Assembly (NCBI GenBank): GCA_023954375.1
Contig: JAMLIC010000026.1
Coordinates: 62,001-126,000 of the forward strand
Source: Planctomycetota bacterium
GTDB lineage: Bacteria; Planctomycetota; J058
Reading direction: 5' to 3'
Length of the DNA: 64,000 nucleotides
Shown piece after piece: positions 54,941 through 64,000 of the stretch. Each line of letters starts with the position of its first letter. The first letter of the stretch is position 1. The notes below the pieces were generated by a model. It saw nothing but the letters and a program-made list of their open reading frames with translations. It did no database searches and was not told where the DNA came from. A program made the position numbers and the translations under genes.

Positions 54941-56266
54941 ATGGACGGCGGGTTCGAAACGCTCGAGATCCGGCAGCCCCAGCAGGGGAGCGACGGCGTC
55001 GGCGAGGCGCGCGCGAACGAGTTCGCGCAGGTCCGCGTCGGCGGCAAGATCGACGGCTACCAGGTCGTCGGCGCCCTGGCCGAGGGCGGCATGGGCGCCG
55101 TGTTCCGCGTCCGCGACCGCGAGACGACCGACGAGCTGGCCCTCAAGGCCCCGCTCCCCGGCGGCCGCGGCGGCAGCTACACCCACCGCCTGCGCCGGTT
55201 CCTGCGCGAGGCGCGCCTCACGGGCCGGATGGACCACGACGGCGTGGCCCGGGTCCGCAGCGAGGGCCACTGCGACGGCCTCCCCTACTTCACGGTCGAC
55301 CTCGTCGACGGGATCCCCCTCTCGGAGCGGATCTACGACGAGGGCGTCCTGCCGGTGCTCGAGTCGGTGCGCCTGATCGAGCACTGCGCCCGCGCCGCCC
55401 ACCACATCCACGAGAAGGGCGTCGTCCACCGCGACCTCAAGCCGGCGAACATCCTGGTCCGCCGCGACGGCACCCCGGTGATCATCGACTTCGGCCTGGC
55501 GCGCGACGCGACCGGGATCGACCCGCGGATCACGCAGAGCGGGATCTGGCTGGGGACCCCGGCCTACATCTGCCCCGAGCAGGCCACGGGCGAGGCCAGC
55601 CGCGTCGACGGCCGCGCCGACGTCTACTCGCTGGGCGCGGTGCTCTACGAGTGCCTCACCGGCCTGCCGCCCCACGGCGTCGGCCGCACGAAGACGATCT
55701 TCAAGGCCCTGCGCGAGAAGGACGTCCGCCCGCCGAGCGCCCTGCGCCCCGAGGTGCCGGCCGAGCTGGACCGGATCTGCCTCAAGGCGCTGGCCCGCGA
55801 CAAGGACGCGCGCTACGCCACGGCCATGGAGCTCGCCGACGACCTGCAGGACCTGCTGATCGAGCTCGAGCGGAGCGCGCTCGAGAACACGATGGTCAGC
55901 GACCAGGTCGAGCTCGGCTGCCAGAGCGACGACGGGGTCGCCCGCGGCTGGAACGACAAGGTCCTCCTCCCGGCCGAGCAGGACGAGGTCCCGACCGTCG
56001 CGGTCGCCGCGCGGCGCCCGTCCGACGCCCCGCTGGCCCTGAAGTCCGACGCCCCGGCCCTGGTGCCGGTGACCGCGCCCGAGCCGACGACCGCCAGGAG
56101 CGGGCGCCGCAGCAGCGGGTCGACCCGCGCCAAGAGCGGCGCGCGCCCGAAGACGGCCGGCCGCTGCCGCACGTCGAAGCGCGAGCTGGGCGACCTCGCC
56201 GCCCGCTACCTCGCCTTCGGCGGCCCGACCGTGGCGGCGGTGCTGGGCCTCCTGCTCCTCCTGTAA
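54941..56266 (+). CDS. Ser/Thr protein kinase with C-terminal membrane anchor
   Basis: 441 residues. The kinase domain (about 40-305) is complete: AEGGMGAVFRVRD, ATP lysine in ELALKAPLPG, HRDLKPANILV, DFGLARDATG and GTPAYICPEQATGEASRVDG with the adjacent DVYSLGAVLYECLTGLPP. A basic Ser/Thr/Arg linker leads to a single C-terminal transmembrane helix (GGPTVAAVLGLLLLL), so the catalytic part is cytoplasmic with no outside sensor. It is convergent with the receiver-kinase fusion, whose end is 11 bp away. Confidence 0.93.
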   Translation: MDGGFETLEIRQPQQGSDGVGEARANEFAQVRVGGKIDGYQVVGALAEGGMGAVFRVRDRETTDELALKAPLPGGRGGSYTHRLRRFLREARLTGRMDHDGVARVRSEGHCDGLPYFTVDLVDGIPLSERIYDEGVLPVLESVRLIEHCARAAHHIHEKGVVHRDLKPANILVRRDGTPVIIDFGLARDATGIDPRITQSGIWLGTPAYICPEQATGEASRVDGRADVYSLGAVLYECLTGLPPHGVGRTKTIFKALREKDVRPPSALRPEVPAELDRICLKALARDKDARYATAMELADDLQDLLIELERSALENTMVSDQVELGCQSDDGVARGWNDKVLLPAEQDEVPTVAVAARRPSDAPLALKSDAPALVPVTAPEPTTARSGRRSSGSTRAKSGARPKTAGRCRTSKRELGDLAARYLAFGGPTVAAVLGLLLLL

Positions 56267-56277
56267 GCCCCCTCCGC

Positions 56278-57594
56278 CTACAGGTCCCGCGTCGCGGTGT
56301 CGCCGCCGGTCGACGCCGCGGGGGCGGGCAGCGGCGGCGCGGCCGGGTCGAGCCGCGCCGCCTCGAGGTCGGCGATCGCCTCGTCGGCGGAGGCGTAGCG
56401 CTCCGCGGGGCGCTTGGCCGCCGCGCGGGCGATGATCCGCCGCAGGTCGGGGTCGATCGCCGCGGGGACCGGGACCGGCTCGTCGCGCAGGTGCTGGAGC
56501 ACGGTCGCCGCCCTGGTGTGCTTGCGCATGGCGACGACCCCCGTGAGCGCCTCGAGGAGGATCAGCCCCCAGGCGTAGAGGTCGGCCTGGCCGGTCGCCG
56601 GCTCGCGGCGCAGGCGCTCGGGCGCGATGTAGGAGGGCGTCCCGCGCAGCCCGGCGCCGGGCGCCTCGGGCGCGTCGACGATCGCCGCCAGGCCGAAGTC
56701 GAGGACGAGGGCGCTCCGGCGGAAGCCGGTGCTCACGACCATGATGTTCTGCGGCTTGAGGTCGAGGTGCACGACGCCCGCGCGGTGCGCGCAGGAGAGC
56801 GCCTCGAGGACCTGGAGCAGGAGGCGCCGCGCCTCCTCGGGCGCGAGCGGCCCCTGCCGCGCGATGAGGTCGGCCAGGGTCTCGCCCTCGATCAGCTCGA
56901 GCACGGTGAACGGGTGCCCGCCCCGGAGGACGCCCCAGTCGATCAGCCGCACGATGTGCGGATGGCGCAGGCGGCCGATCACCTCCATCTCGCGGCGGAA
57001 CAGGCCCAGCTCGTCCGCCGCGGCCTCGTCGCGGGCGCGGTCGGGGCGCAGGAGCTTGACGGCGACCTCCTGGCCGGTGGTGATCTGGCGCGCCCGGTAG
57101 ACGACCGAGAAGCCGCCCTGGCCGAGGACCTCCTCGACCGCGTAGCGCCCCTCGAGCACGGCCCCGCGCCCCAGCGCCTCGACCGGCAGCGGCGGCGCCG
57201 GGCGGTCGCCCTGCGGCGCGCGCAGGCGCAGCTGCGCCTCGATCCGCGCCAGGAGCACGGGGAAGTCGACCGGCTTGGCCACGTAGTCGGTGGCCCCGAG
57301 GCTCATGGCGGCGACCACGTCCTCGCTGTCGGTGCGCGCCGTGACCATGATCACGGGCAGGGCGCGCGGCGGGTGCTCGAGCCGGATCGCGCGCAGGACG
57401 TCGAGCCCGGAGAGCCCGGGCATGAGCAGGTCGAGGATCACCAGGTCGAAGGCGGCGCGCGCCAGCGCGTCGAGCGCCAGCGCGCCGTCCTCGACCGCCG
57501 TGACGGCGTGCCCCTGCCGCTGGAGGCGGCGCGTGAGCATGTCGCGGCTGTCGGGGTCGTCCTCGACGACGAGCAGGGCGGCGCGCTGGGGCAT
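56278..57594 (-). CDS. Response-regulator receiver fused to Ser/Thr kinase
   Basis: 438 residues. The receiver domain (1-125) keeps the acidic pair EDD (11-13), phosphoacceptor Asp55 in LVILDLLMPG, Thr in MVTART and Lys in VAKPVD. From ~150 a PknB-type kinase follows with GQGGFSVVYRA, ATP lysine in VAVKLLRP, HLDLKPQN (Leu in place of Arg in HRD) and DFGLAAI. No membrane segment. It links histidine-kinase and Ser/Thr-kinase signalling, so the histidine kinase of the H-NOX operon, which starts 140 bp away in the opposite direction, is a candidate donor. Confidence 0.92.
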   Translation of the reverse strand: MPQRAALLVVEDDPDSRDMLTRRLQRQGHAVTAVEDGALALDALARAAFDLVILDLLMPGLSGLDVLRAIRLEHPPRALPVIMVTARTDSEDVVAAMSLGATDYVAKPVDFPVLLARIEAQLRLRAPQGDRPAPPLPVEALGRGAVLEGRYAVEEVLGQGGFSVVYRARQITTGQEVAVKLLRPDRARDEAAADELGLFRREMEVIGRLRHPHIVRLIDWGVLRGGHPFTVLELIEGETLADLIARQGPLAPEEARRLLLQVLEALSCAHRAGVVHLDLKPQNIMVVSTGFRRSALVLDFGLAAIVDAPEAPGAGLRGTPSYIAPERLRREPATGQADLYAWGLILLEALTGVVAMRKHTRAATVLQHLRDEPVPVPAAIDPDLRRIIARAAAKRPAERYASADEAIADLEAARLDPAAPPLPAPAASTGGDTATRDL

Positions 57595-57731
57595 GGGGCT
57601 CTGCGACGACTCTACTCGGCCGGCGCCCGCGCCGGGGCCCCGCTACCCGGCGGAGGGGGGGCCGTCGTCGGGCCCGTCTGGTTGAAGCCGGGCGGCGGCT
57701 CTGGGAACCTACCCCCTGCAGGGAGGGACGC

Positions 57732-58291
57732 GTGAAGGGGGTCGTGTTCACCGAGTTCGTCGAGATGGTCGAGCGCTCGTTCTCGCCCGAGGTCATGGAC
57801 CGCGTCCTCCTGCGCGTGGCCCCGGCCTCCGGCGGGGCCTACACGTCGGTGGGGACCTACCCGTTCGACGAGATGATGGCCCTCGTCCAGGGGGTGGCCG
57901 AGGAGGTGGGCCGGGACGTGCCCGCGCTCCTGCGCGAGTTCGGCCGGCAGCTGTTCACGCAGTTCCAGCAGAAGTTCCCGGAGATCTTCGTCGAGGCCGC
58001 CGACGCCTTCGCCTTCCTCGAGCAGGTCGAGGGGATCATCCACGTCGAGGTGCGCAAGCTCTACCCCGACGCGGAGCTGCCGGCCTTCGAGATCCGCCGC
58101 GAGGGGCCCGACGCCATGACGATGGTCTACGACTCGCCCCGGGCGCTCTCGGACTTCGGCGCGGGCCTGATGCTCGGCTGCTTCGAGCACTTCGGCGAGG
58201 CCGTCGAGGTGTCGACCGAGGACCTGTCGGGCGGGGCGGGGACGAAGGTCCGCTTCACGCTGACGCGCCGCTCGACCGCCCCCGCCGCGCC

Positions 58292-58295
<4 letters not shown>
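57732..58295 (+). CDS. H-NOX haem nitric-oxide/oxygen sensor
   Basis: 187 residues from GTG 57732, with GCAGGGAGGG as ribosome site. The HNOB fold is clear: MKGVVFTEFVEMVERSF, LLREFGRQLFTQF, then the proximal haem ligand His104 in EGIIHVEVRKLYPDAELP and the haem-propionate motif Tyr-x-Ser-x-Arg at 133-137 (YDSPR). No distal Tyr position typical of oxygen binders is evident, so nitric oxide is the likely ligand. It overlaps the histidine kinase gene by ATGA and so sits first in a four-gene signalling operon. Confidence 0.92.
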
Positions 58296-59228
<933 letters not shown>

Positions 59229-59236
<8 letters not shown>

Positions 59237-59606
59237 GCTGCTCCTGGTCGAGGACGACGCCATGAGCCGCGACATGCTCCAGCGGCGCCTCGAGCGGCGG
59301 GGCTACGAGGTGGTGCTGGCGACGAACGGCGAGGAGGCGGTCGCGGCGGCGCGGAGCGCGGCCCCCGACCTGGTGCTCATGGACCTGAGCCTGCCGCTCC
59401 TCGACGGCTGGAGCGCCACGCGGGCGCTGAAGGCCGACGCGGCGACGCGGGCGGTGCCGGTGATCGCGCTCACGGCGCACGCGATGAAGGGCGAGGAGGA
59501 GAAGGCGCTCGCCGCGGGCTGCGACGACTTCGACACGAAGCCCGTCGACCTGGCGCGGCTCCTGGGCAAGGTCGAGGCGCTCCTCGCCCGCCGGGGGGGC
59601 GCGTGA
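59229..59606 (+). CDS. Single-domain response regulator
   Basis: 125 residues that form one CheY-like receiver: EDD at 8-10, phosphoacceptor Asp52 in LVLMDLSLPLLDG, Thr in ALTAHAM and Lys in DTKPVD. There is no output domain, so the signal must be passed on, either to the FHA-AAA+ protein encoded next (overlap of four bases, GTGA) or by phosphotransfer to the receiver-kinase fusion at 56278. The start at 59229 lies inside the preceding gene. Confidence 0.93.
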
Positions 59607-61006
59607 ACGACGAGACGATCGACATCGACGCCCTGCTCGAGCGCGAGCGCGCGCGCGCGCCGGCGACCCGGCCGGCGCTCGTGATCCTGTGGTCGCGCGA
59701 GGAGGACGACCGCGCCGGCGAGTGCGCGCCCCTGCCGCGCCCGGGCGAGCGGGCCGTGCTCGGCCGGGGCGAGGGCCCCGGTCGGCTGGCGTTCGTCCGG
59801 CAGCGGCCGGGCGGGAGCGAGCCGCGGCCGCCGCTGGCGGCGCCGAGCCTCTCGCGCGAGCAGCTCGTGGTCGACGGCGCGCGCGTCGCGCGGGCGGGCA
59901 AGGGGGCGCTGCGGGTCAACGGGCGCGAGGTCGAGGCGGCCGACCTGCGCCCGGGCGACCTCGTCGAGGTGTCGGACCGGCTGCTCCTCCTGTGCGTCGA
60001 GCGGCCCGCGGTGTGGGCGGGCGAGGGCGGCGCGCACGCGTGGGGGGCGCCCGACGCGCACGGGCTCGTCGGCGAGTCGCCGGCCGCCTGGGCCCTCCGC
60101 GAGCGCGTCGCCTTCGTCGCCCGGCGCGCCGAGCACGTGCTCGTGCGCGGCCCGAGCGGCACGGGCAAGGAGCTCGTCGCGCGGGCGCTCCACCGCGGCT
60201 CGCCGCGCGGCCGGCGGGCCCTCGTCGCCCGCAACGCGGCGACGATCCCGCCGACGCTCGTCGACGCGGAGCTGTTCGGCAACGTCAAGGACTACCCGAA
60301 CCCGGGGATGATCGACCGGCCGGGGCTGATCGGCGAGGCGTCCGGCTCGACGCTCTTCCTGGACGAGTTCGCCGAGCTGCCGCCGGAGCTGCAGGCGCAC
60401 CTCCTGCGCGTCCTGGACGGCGGCGAGTACCACCGCCTCGGCGAGGCGCGGGCGCGCACGGCCGACCTTCGCCTGGTCGCGGCCACGAACCGGCCCGAGG
60501 CGGCGCTCAAGCACGACGTGCTGGCGCGGCTGAAGCTGCGCGTCGAGGTGCCGGGGCTCGACGCGCGGCCGGAGGACGTGCCGCTCCTCGGGCGCCACCT
60601 GCTGGCCGGGATCGCCGCGAGCGACGCGGCGCTGGCCCCGCGCCTGTTCCCCGACGGCGACCCCTCGCGCCCGCCGCGCTGGACGCCGGCGCTCGTCGGG
60701 GCGCTCGCGCGGCGCGCCTGGACGACGCACGTGCGCGAGCTGGAGGCGCTCCTGTGGGAGGCGCTCCAGCGCGGGCGCGACGGCCCGCTCGACGCGTGGG
60801 ACGAGCTCCTCGCCCCGGCCCCGCCCGCCGCCGGGGGCGTGGACCCCGAGTCGCTGACGCGCGAGCAGGTCCAGGCGTGCCTCGACCGCCACGGCGGCCG
60901 GCAGGAGCCGGCGTGGCGCGAGCTGGGGCTGTCGAGCCGTTTCGTGCTCGCGCGGCTGGTGAAGCGCTGGGGGCTCGAGGTGCGGGGGCGGGGCAGGGGC
61001 GATTGA
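59603..61006 (+). CDS. FHA domain plus AAA+ (NtrC-like) regulator lacking GAFTGA
   Basis: 467 residues from GTG 59603. Residues ~25-135 are an FHA-like beta sandwich (AVLGRGEGPGRLAFV, LRVNGREV and RPGDLVEV). The AAA+ domain has Walker A GPSGTGKE (183-190), Walker B LFLDEFAELP (251-260), and ends near 385. Where enhancer-binding proteins have GAFTGA after ELFG, this protein has NVKDYPNPGM, so it should not contact sigma-54 in the normal way. The last ~45 residues look like a Fis-type DNA-binding helix-turn-helix (LTREQVQACLDRHGG and LSSRFVLARLVKRWG). It closes the H-NOX operon; its TGA lies in the repeat at 61001. Confidence 0.85.
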   Translation: MNDETIDIDALLERERARAPATRPALVILWSREEDDRAGECAPLPRPGERAVLGRGEGPGRLAFVRQRPGGSEPRPPLAAPSLSREQLVVDGARVARAGKGALRVNGREVEAADLRPGDLVEVSDRLLLLCVERPAVWAGEGGAHAWGAPDAHGLVGESPAAWALRERVAFVARRAEHVLVRGPSGTGKELVARALHRGSPRGRRALVARNAATIPPTLVDAELFGNVKDYPNPGMIDRPGLIGEASGSTLFLDEFAELPPELQAHLLRVLDGGEYHRLGEARARTADLRLVAATNRPEAALKHDVLARLKLRVEVPGLDARPEDVPLLGRHLLAGIAASDAALAPRLFPDGDPSRPPRWTPALVGALARRAWTTHVRELEALLWEALQRGRDGPLDAWDELLAPAPPAAGGVDPESLTREQVQACLDRHGGRQEPAWRELGLSSRFVLARLVKRWGLEVRGRGRGD

Positions 61007-61173
61007 CCGCGCTCACCGCTTGATCTGAGCGCGAAGCGAGCAGATCGAGCGGTGGCGCGCATCCCCGAGCGGAGGCCGCGTAGCGGCCGAAGCGAGGGCG
61101 ACAGGTGCCTCACTGCGGATCGGAGCATCGGGCCGCGCCCCCGGACGTGGACATCAGAACGAGCGACGGCCGC
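61001..61173 (+). repeat. 173-bp intergenic repeat, copy 2
   Basis: It starts GATTGACCGCGCTCA, giving the stop codon of the AAA+ gene, and runs to GAGCGACGGCCGC. It has the stem CCGCTTGATCTG / CAGATCGAGCGG, where the two copies differ but still pair. It again lies between two convergent genes, with the next gene end at 61191. Confidence 0.8.
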
Positions 61174-61190
61174 CGTGAGCGTCAGGCGGG

Positions 61191-62150
61191 TCAGGTGAAC
61201 ATCGGCGCGACCGCCTCGACCCGCGCGCGGGCGGCGAGCCCGAGGCAGCGCTCGACGGTGTTCAGGAACTCGGGGTGGGTCATGCCGGAGCCGAGGAAGG
61301 TCCAGCGCATGGCCTGCCGCTGCTGGGCGATCATGGCCCGGCGCTGCTCGTCCGGCAGGCGGCGGCCGATCGCCCGCTCGAGGGCCACGGCGTCGAGCTC
61401 GGCCTGCTGCCCGATCCCGCCGTCGAGGAAGGCGCCGATGTCGAGGTAGCCGTCGAGGGCGCGCTCGCGCTCGTCCTCGTGGCAGCCCGCCGCCAGCGCC
61501 TCGACCATGAGCGTGTCGAGCTTGGCGTGCTGGGCCTCCTCCAGCCAGTGGTGCTTGAGCAGGCTCCTGAACAGGGGGTCGACCCCGCGGTCGTCGTGCA
61601 CGGCGTCCACGTAGTGCCCCTGGGTCATCCACTCGATCTGCAGGATCGCCAGCGCCACCGAGAGCGGGTGGTGCGAGAGGACCGTGCGGCCGATCTCGTC
61701 GGCGGGGCCGATCACGTCGCACGGGGTGGCGAAGCCGGCGCGGAACATGTCCGCGAAGATGCGGAACAGGTGGATGTGCTTGGCCTCCTCGCCGGCGAAC
61801 TGCAGGAGCGCGCGCACGCGCTCGTCGCCCTCGTCGAGGCGCGGGCGCACGTGGTCGAGGACGAACGGCACGATGAACTCCTCGACGATCCCGAAGGTGC
61901 ACAGGTAGCCGTGGCCGCGGACCTGGTTGAGGACGCGCCGCTCGTCGGGCGAGAGGCCCTCGAGCGCCTCGGTGCGGGCCAGGGCCTCGGGCAGGAAGGG
62001 CCGGCTGAAGTCGAGCGAGCGCCCGCCGATCACGTCCTCGAGGCGCCAGCACACCCGCTGGGAGGTCTCCAGCAGGGCGCCGTAGCTGTAGCGGGGCCGG
62101 GGCAGGCGGGTCGTGGGCTCGTCCGAGCGGAGCAGGCGGGCGGTCGTCAT
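61191..62150 (-). CDS. Ferritin-like diiron protein (AurF-type oxygenase family candidate)
   Basis: 319 residues from ATG 62150, with GAGGAGG as ribosome site. A four-helix diiron centre is evident: Glu90/91 (IVEEFIVPF), E-x2-H at 122-125 (GEEAKHIHLF), Glu173 (LQIEWMTQGHY) and E-x2-H at 205-208 (WLEEAQHAKL). The arrangement fits diiron oxygenases such as AurF-like N-oxygenases and related ferritin-like proteins. There is no signal peptide. It is divergent from the carbonic-anhydrase gene. Substrate unknown; a role in detoxifying or oxygenating a small molecule is possible. Confidence 0.78.
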   Translation of the reverse strand: MTTARLLRSDEPTTRLPRPRYSYGALLETSQRVCWRLEDVIGGRSLDFSRPFLPEALARTEALEGLSPDERRVLNQVRGHGYLCTFGIVEEFIVPFVLDHVRPRLDEGDERVRALLQFAGEEAKHIHLFRIFADMFRAGFATPCDVIGPADEIGRTVLSHHPLSVALAILQIEWMTQGHYVDAVHDDRGVDPLFRSLLKHHWLEEAQHAKLDTLMVEALAAGCHEDERERALDGYLDIGAFLDGGIGQQAELDAVALERAIGRRLPDEQRRAMIAQQRQAMRWTFLGSGMTHPEFLNTVERCLGLAARARVEAVAPMFT

Positions 62151-62331
62151 GTCGTCCTCCTCGTGTTGGGTTCGTGTGGTGGGTTCGAGGAGCGTCATTG
62201 CGAGGCGTGTGCCCGGCGCCGACGACGGCGGGCGCGCGGCTTACGGCCGCGGCGGCCCCGCCGCGCACGTGCGCGCACATGGGCGCGCATCGACGGTTGA
62301 CCGCCGGGCGCCGGCGCGGACGATGCGGCCC

Positions 62332-62865
62332 ATGGCCACGCTCGAGCCCTACAAGGACGCCCGCCCGCAGGTCCACCCGGACGCCTACGTCCACGAGGAC
62401 GCCACCCTGATCGGCGACGTGGTCGTCGAGGCCGAGGCCACGATCTGGCCCGGGGCCGTGCTGCGCGGCGACGACGGCCCGATCCGGATCGGGCCGCTCA
62501 CGTCGATCCAGGACGGCAGCGTCGTGCACACGACGCGCGGCCAGAGCGAGGTCCACGTGGGCGCCCGCTGCACGGTCGGGCACAAGGTGATCCTGCACGG
62601 GTGCACGGTCGAGGACGACTGCCTGATCGGCATGGGCGCGATCCTGCTCGACGGCGCCGTGATCGGCCGCGGCAGCCTCGTCGGGGCCGGGGCGCTCGTC
62701 ACCCAGAACAAGGTGATCCCGCCCGGCTCGCTGGTCCTCGGCAGCCCGGCGCGGGTCGTGCGCCCCTGCGGCGAGAAGGAGCGGGCGCAGATCGACCACG
62801 GCTGGCGCGAGTACCAGGAGCGCGGGCGGGAGTACCGGGAGCGCGACGCTACAGCGCGCGCATGA
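62332..62865 (+). CDS. Gamma-class carbonic anhydrase-like protein
   Basis: 177 residues from ATG 62332. A left-handed beta helix of hexapeptide repeats (DATLIGDVVVEAEATIWPGA, then GAILLDGAVIGRGSLVGAGA) carries the three metal-ligand histidines His66 (VVHTTRG), His84 and His89 (GHKVILHG) in the spacing of gamma-carbonic anhydrases. A C-terminal helix with charged residues closes the trimer. The enzyme interconverts carbon dioxide and bicarbonate; many homologues are not very active, so activity is uncertain. It overlaps the convergent cytochrome gene by 17 bp. Confidence 0.9.
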   Translation: MATLEPYKDARPQVHPDAYVHEDATLIGDVVVEAEATIWPGAVLRGDDGPIRIGPLTSIQDGSVVHTTRGQSEVHVGARCTVGHKVILHGCTVEDDCLIGMGAILLDGAVIGRGSLVGAGALVTQNKVIPPGSLVLGSPARVVRPCGEKERAQIDHGWREYQERGREYRERDATARA

Positions 62866-64000
62866 AGGCGACGAGGTCGGCCTTCTCCTCCTCGGTGAGC
62901 TTCGTCTGCAGGACGAGGTTGAAGAACTCGACCGTGTCCTCGAGGGTGAGCAGCCGCCCGTCGTGCAGGTAGGGCGGCGAGTCCTTGATCCCGCGCAGGG
63001 GGAAGGTCTTGATCAGCCCCTCGGGGCCGACGAAGCGGCCGCGGACCACGTGCGGCTCGTAGAAGCGCTCGAGCTGCAGGTCGTGCATGAGCCCGTCGGT
63101 GTAGACGGGCGCCGGGTGGCAGGTCCCGCACTGGCCCTTGCCGAAGAACAGCGCCTGGCCGCGCAGCTCCTGCGGCGTCGCCTTCGCGGGGTCGAGCTTG
63201 CCGAAGACGTCGAGCTTGGGCGCGGGCGGGAAGGCGAGCATCTCCTGGAACTCGGCCATGGCGTGCACGGCGCTGCCGCGCTCGAGGATGTTCACGCCCT
63301 TCTTCTGGGCGGTCACGGGGTCGCCGTCGAAGTAGGCGGCCCGCTGCTCGAACTCGGTGAAGTCCTCGACCGTGCGCAGGGCGCGCTTCGAGCCGAAGAG
63401 CCGCTGGAGGTTCACGCCGCGCAGCGTCGGCGTGTCGATGCGCGGGCGGAAGGCCTGCGGGCGCGCCTCGCCGGCGAGGTGGAAGGCGGCGTTGGTGTGG
63501 CCGTTGGTGTGGCACTCGAAGCAGGAGACGCCGCGGCTCGGGTGCTCGCTGCGGCGGTCGGAGGTCAGGTTGAACTGCTGCTGCGCGAACGGGGTGACCA
63601 GGAGGCGCAGCCCGTCGAGCTGCTTGGGGTTGACGACCCCGTCGAACAGCGCGAAGAAGTTCTCCTCGGTGACGAGCTGCCCCTTCGAGACGTCGCCGAG
63701 GTCGGGGCGCTGGACGAGGAAGATCGGCGGCGGGAACTCGGGCAGGAAGTGCTCGGGGAGGTCGAACGCCACGTCGAAGCGGGTCAGGTCGCGGCCGCTC
63801 TGCCGCTTCGTGAGCGCGATGTGCATCTCGGGGAAGACCATGCCGCCCTCGTCGTGCTTGACGTGGGGCAGCGCCGTGAACCCGGCCGGGAACACGCCCC
63901 TGCGCTTGACCTCGTCGGGCGGCATGGCGGCGAGGGCCTGCCAGGTGAGGCCCTGCGGCAGCTTCACGCGCACGCCCACCTGGAGCGGCTTGCCCCGGCT
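62849..64000 (-). CDS. Di-haem cytochrome c peroxidase-like protein (5' end outside window)
   Basis: The frame enters from the right edge and is open through 64000, so the N-terminus is missing; about 380 residues are seen. Two CxxCH haem sites occur: CFECH in the middle and CGTCH in FFGKGQCGTCHPAPVY. After the second come FPLRGIKDSPPYLHDGRLLT and TVEFFNLVLQTKLT, the order of the MauG/cytochrome-c-peroxidase family (the GRLLTLEDTVEFF part is the standard end). It likely acts in the periplasm, reducing peroxides or modifying proteins. Confidence 0.9.
   Translation of the reverse strand, partial: SRGKPLQVGVRVKLPQGLTWQALAAMPPDEVKRRGVFPAGFTALPHVKHDEGGMVFPEMHIALTKRQSGRDLTRFDVAFDLPEHFLPEFPPPIFLVQRPDLGDVSKGQLVTEENFFALFDGVVNPKQLDGLRLLVTPFAQQQFNLTSDRRSEHPSRGVSCFECHTNGHTNAAFHLAGEARPQAFRPRIDTPTLRGVNLQRLFGSKRALRTVEDFTEFEQRAAYFDGDPVTAQKKGVNILERGSAVHAMAEFQEMLAFPPAPKLDVFGKLDPAKATPQELRGQALFFGKGQCGTCHPAPVYTDGLMHDLQLERFYEPHVVRGRFVGPEGLIKTFPLRGIKDSPPYLHDGRLLTLEDTVEFFNLVLQTKLTEEEKADLVAFMRAL

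Overview
The window is a very GC-rich bacterial chromosome segment with dense genes, many serine/threonine kinases, several lipoproteins, an H-NOX signalling operon and REP-type and IS transposases. The gene content (numerous kinases, SGNH and PEGA proteins, a HEAT-repeat/C-terminal ThuA- or DUF4159-like protein, a kinase fused to a formylglycine-generating-enzyme-like domain and PA14) fits Planctomycetota best, with Myxococcota as the main alternative. This is inference from gene families; there is no rRNA or tRNA gene to settle it.

Layout. 1-3.0 kb: a cut-off pseudokinase, a kinase-TPR gene with two apparent frameshifts and a YceK-like lipoprotein, all on the minus strand. 3.4-12.7 kb: an accessory block. 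A REP-associated tyrosine transposase gene is split cleanly by an IS1634-type element (6-bp target duplication, in-frame rejoining if excised). Next to it lie an RHS-tail polymorphic toxin with its overlapping immunity-type gene, both visibly lower in GC, truncated by a second, decayed 4.2-kb IS. 12.7-17.6 kb: secreted metalloprotease and lipoprotein genes, a LolCD/MacB-type ABC exporter and a small conserved protein.

17.7-34.1 kb is the most unusual part: seven genes in one direction coding for a 497-residue acidic-tailed protein, two very divergent Hsp70/actin-fold ATPases that are paralogous to each other, a 1,327-residue partner of unknown fold, a zinc-ribbon/coiled-coil/multi-FHA protein, a 41-residue lipoprotein and a membrane kinase with FGE-like and PA14 output domains. 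The arrangement suggests a phosphorylation-controlled chaperone-like or cytoskeletal machine at the envelope.

34.2-46.8 kb: an OmpA/peptidoglycan-binding protein with a large partner, a HEAT-repeat protein, an AsmA-like protein, a subtilase, a PEGA lipoprotein and two paralogous secreted beta-domain proteins. 46.8-54.6 kb: a double-domain LPS-type kinase, YhbY, a secretin-N-domain protein, FolC, a 2Fe-2S ferredoxin, a glycosyltransferase, an SGNH hydrolase and a 41-residue peptide. 54.9-61.0 kb: two kinases (one fused to a receiver domain) and a tightly overlapping H-NOX / histidine kinase / receiver / FHA-AAA+ operon. 61.2-64.0 kb: a diiron protein, gamma-carbonic anhydrase and a di-haem cytochrome running off the end.

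Two families of intergenic repeats occur (a palindrome built on CACCGAGGA at 34.1 and 45.9 kb; a 173-bp element at 48.8 and 61.0 kb between convergent genes). Several start codons sit 6-7 nt downstream of a TANNNT -10 box with no Shine-Dalgarno sequence, pointing to frequent leaderless transcription.
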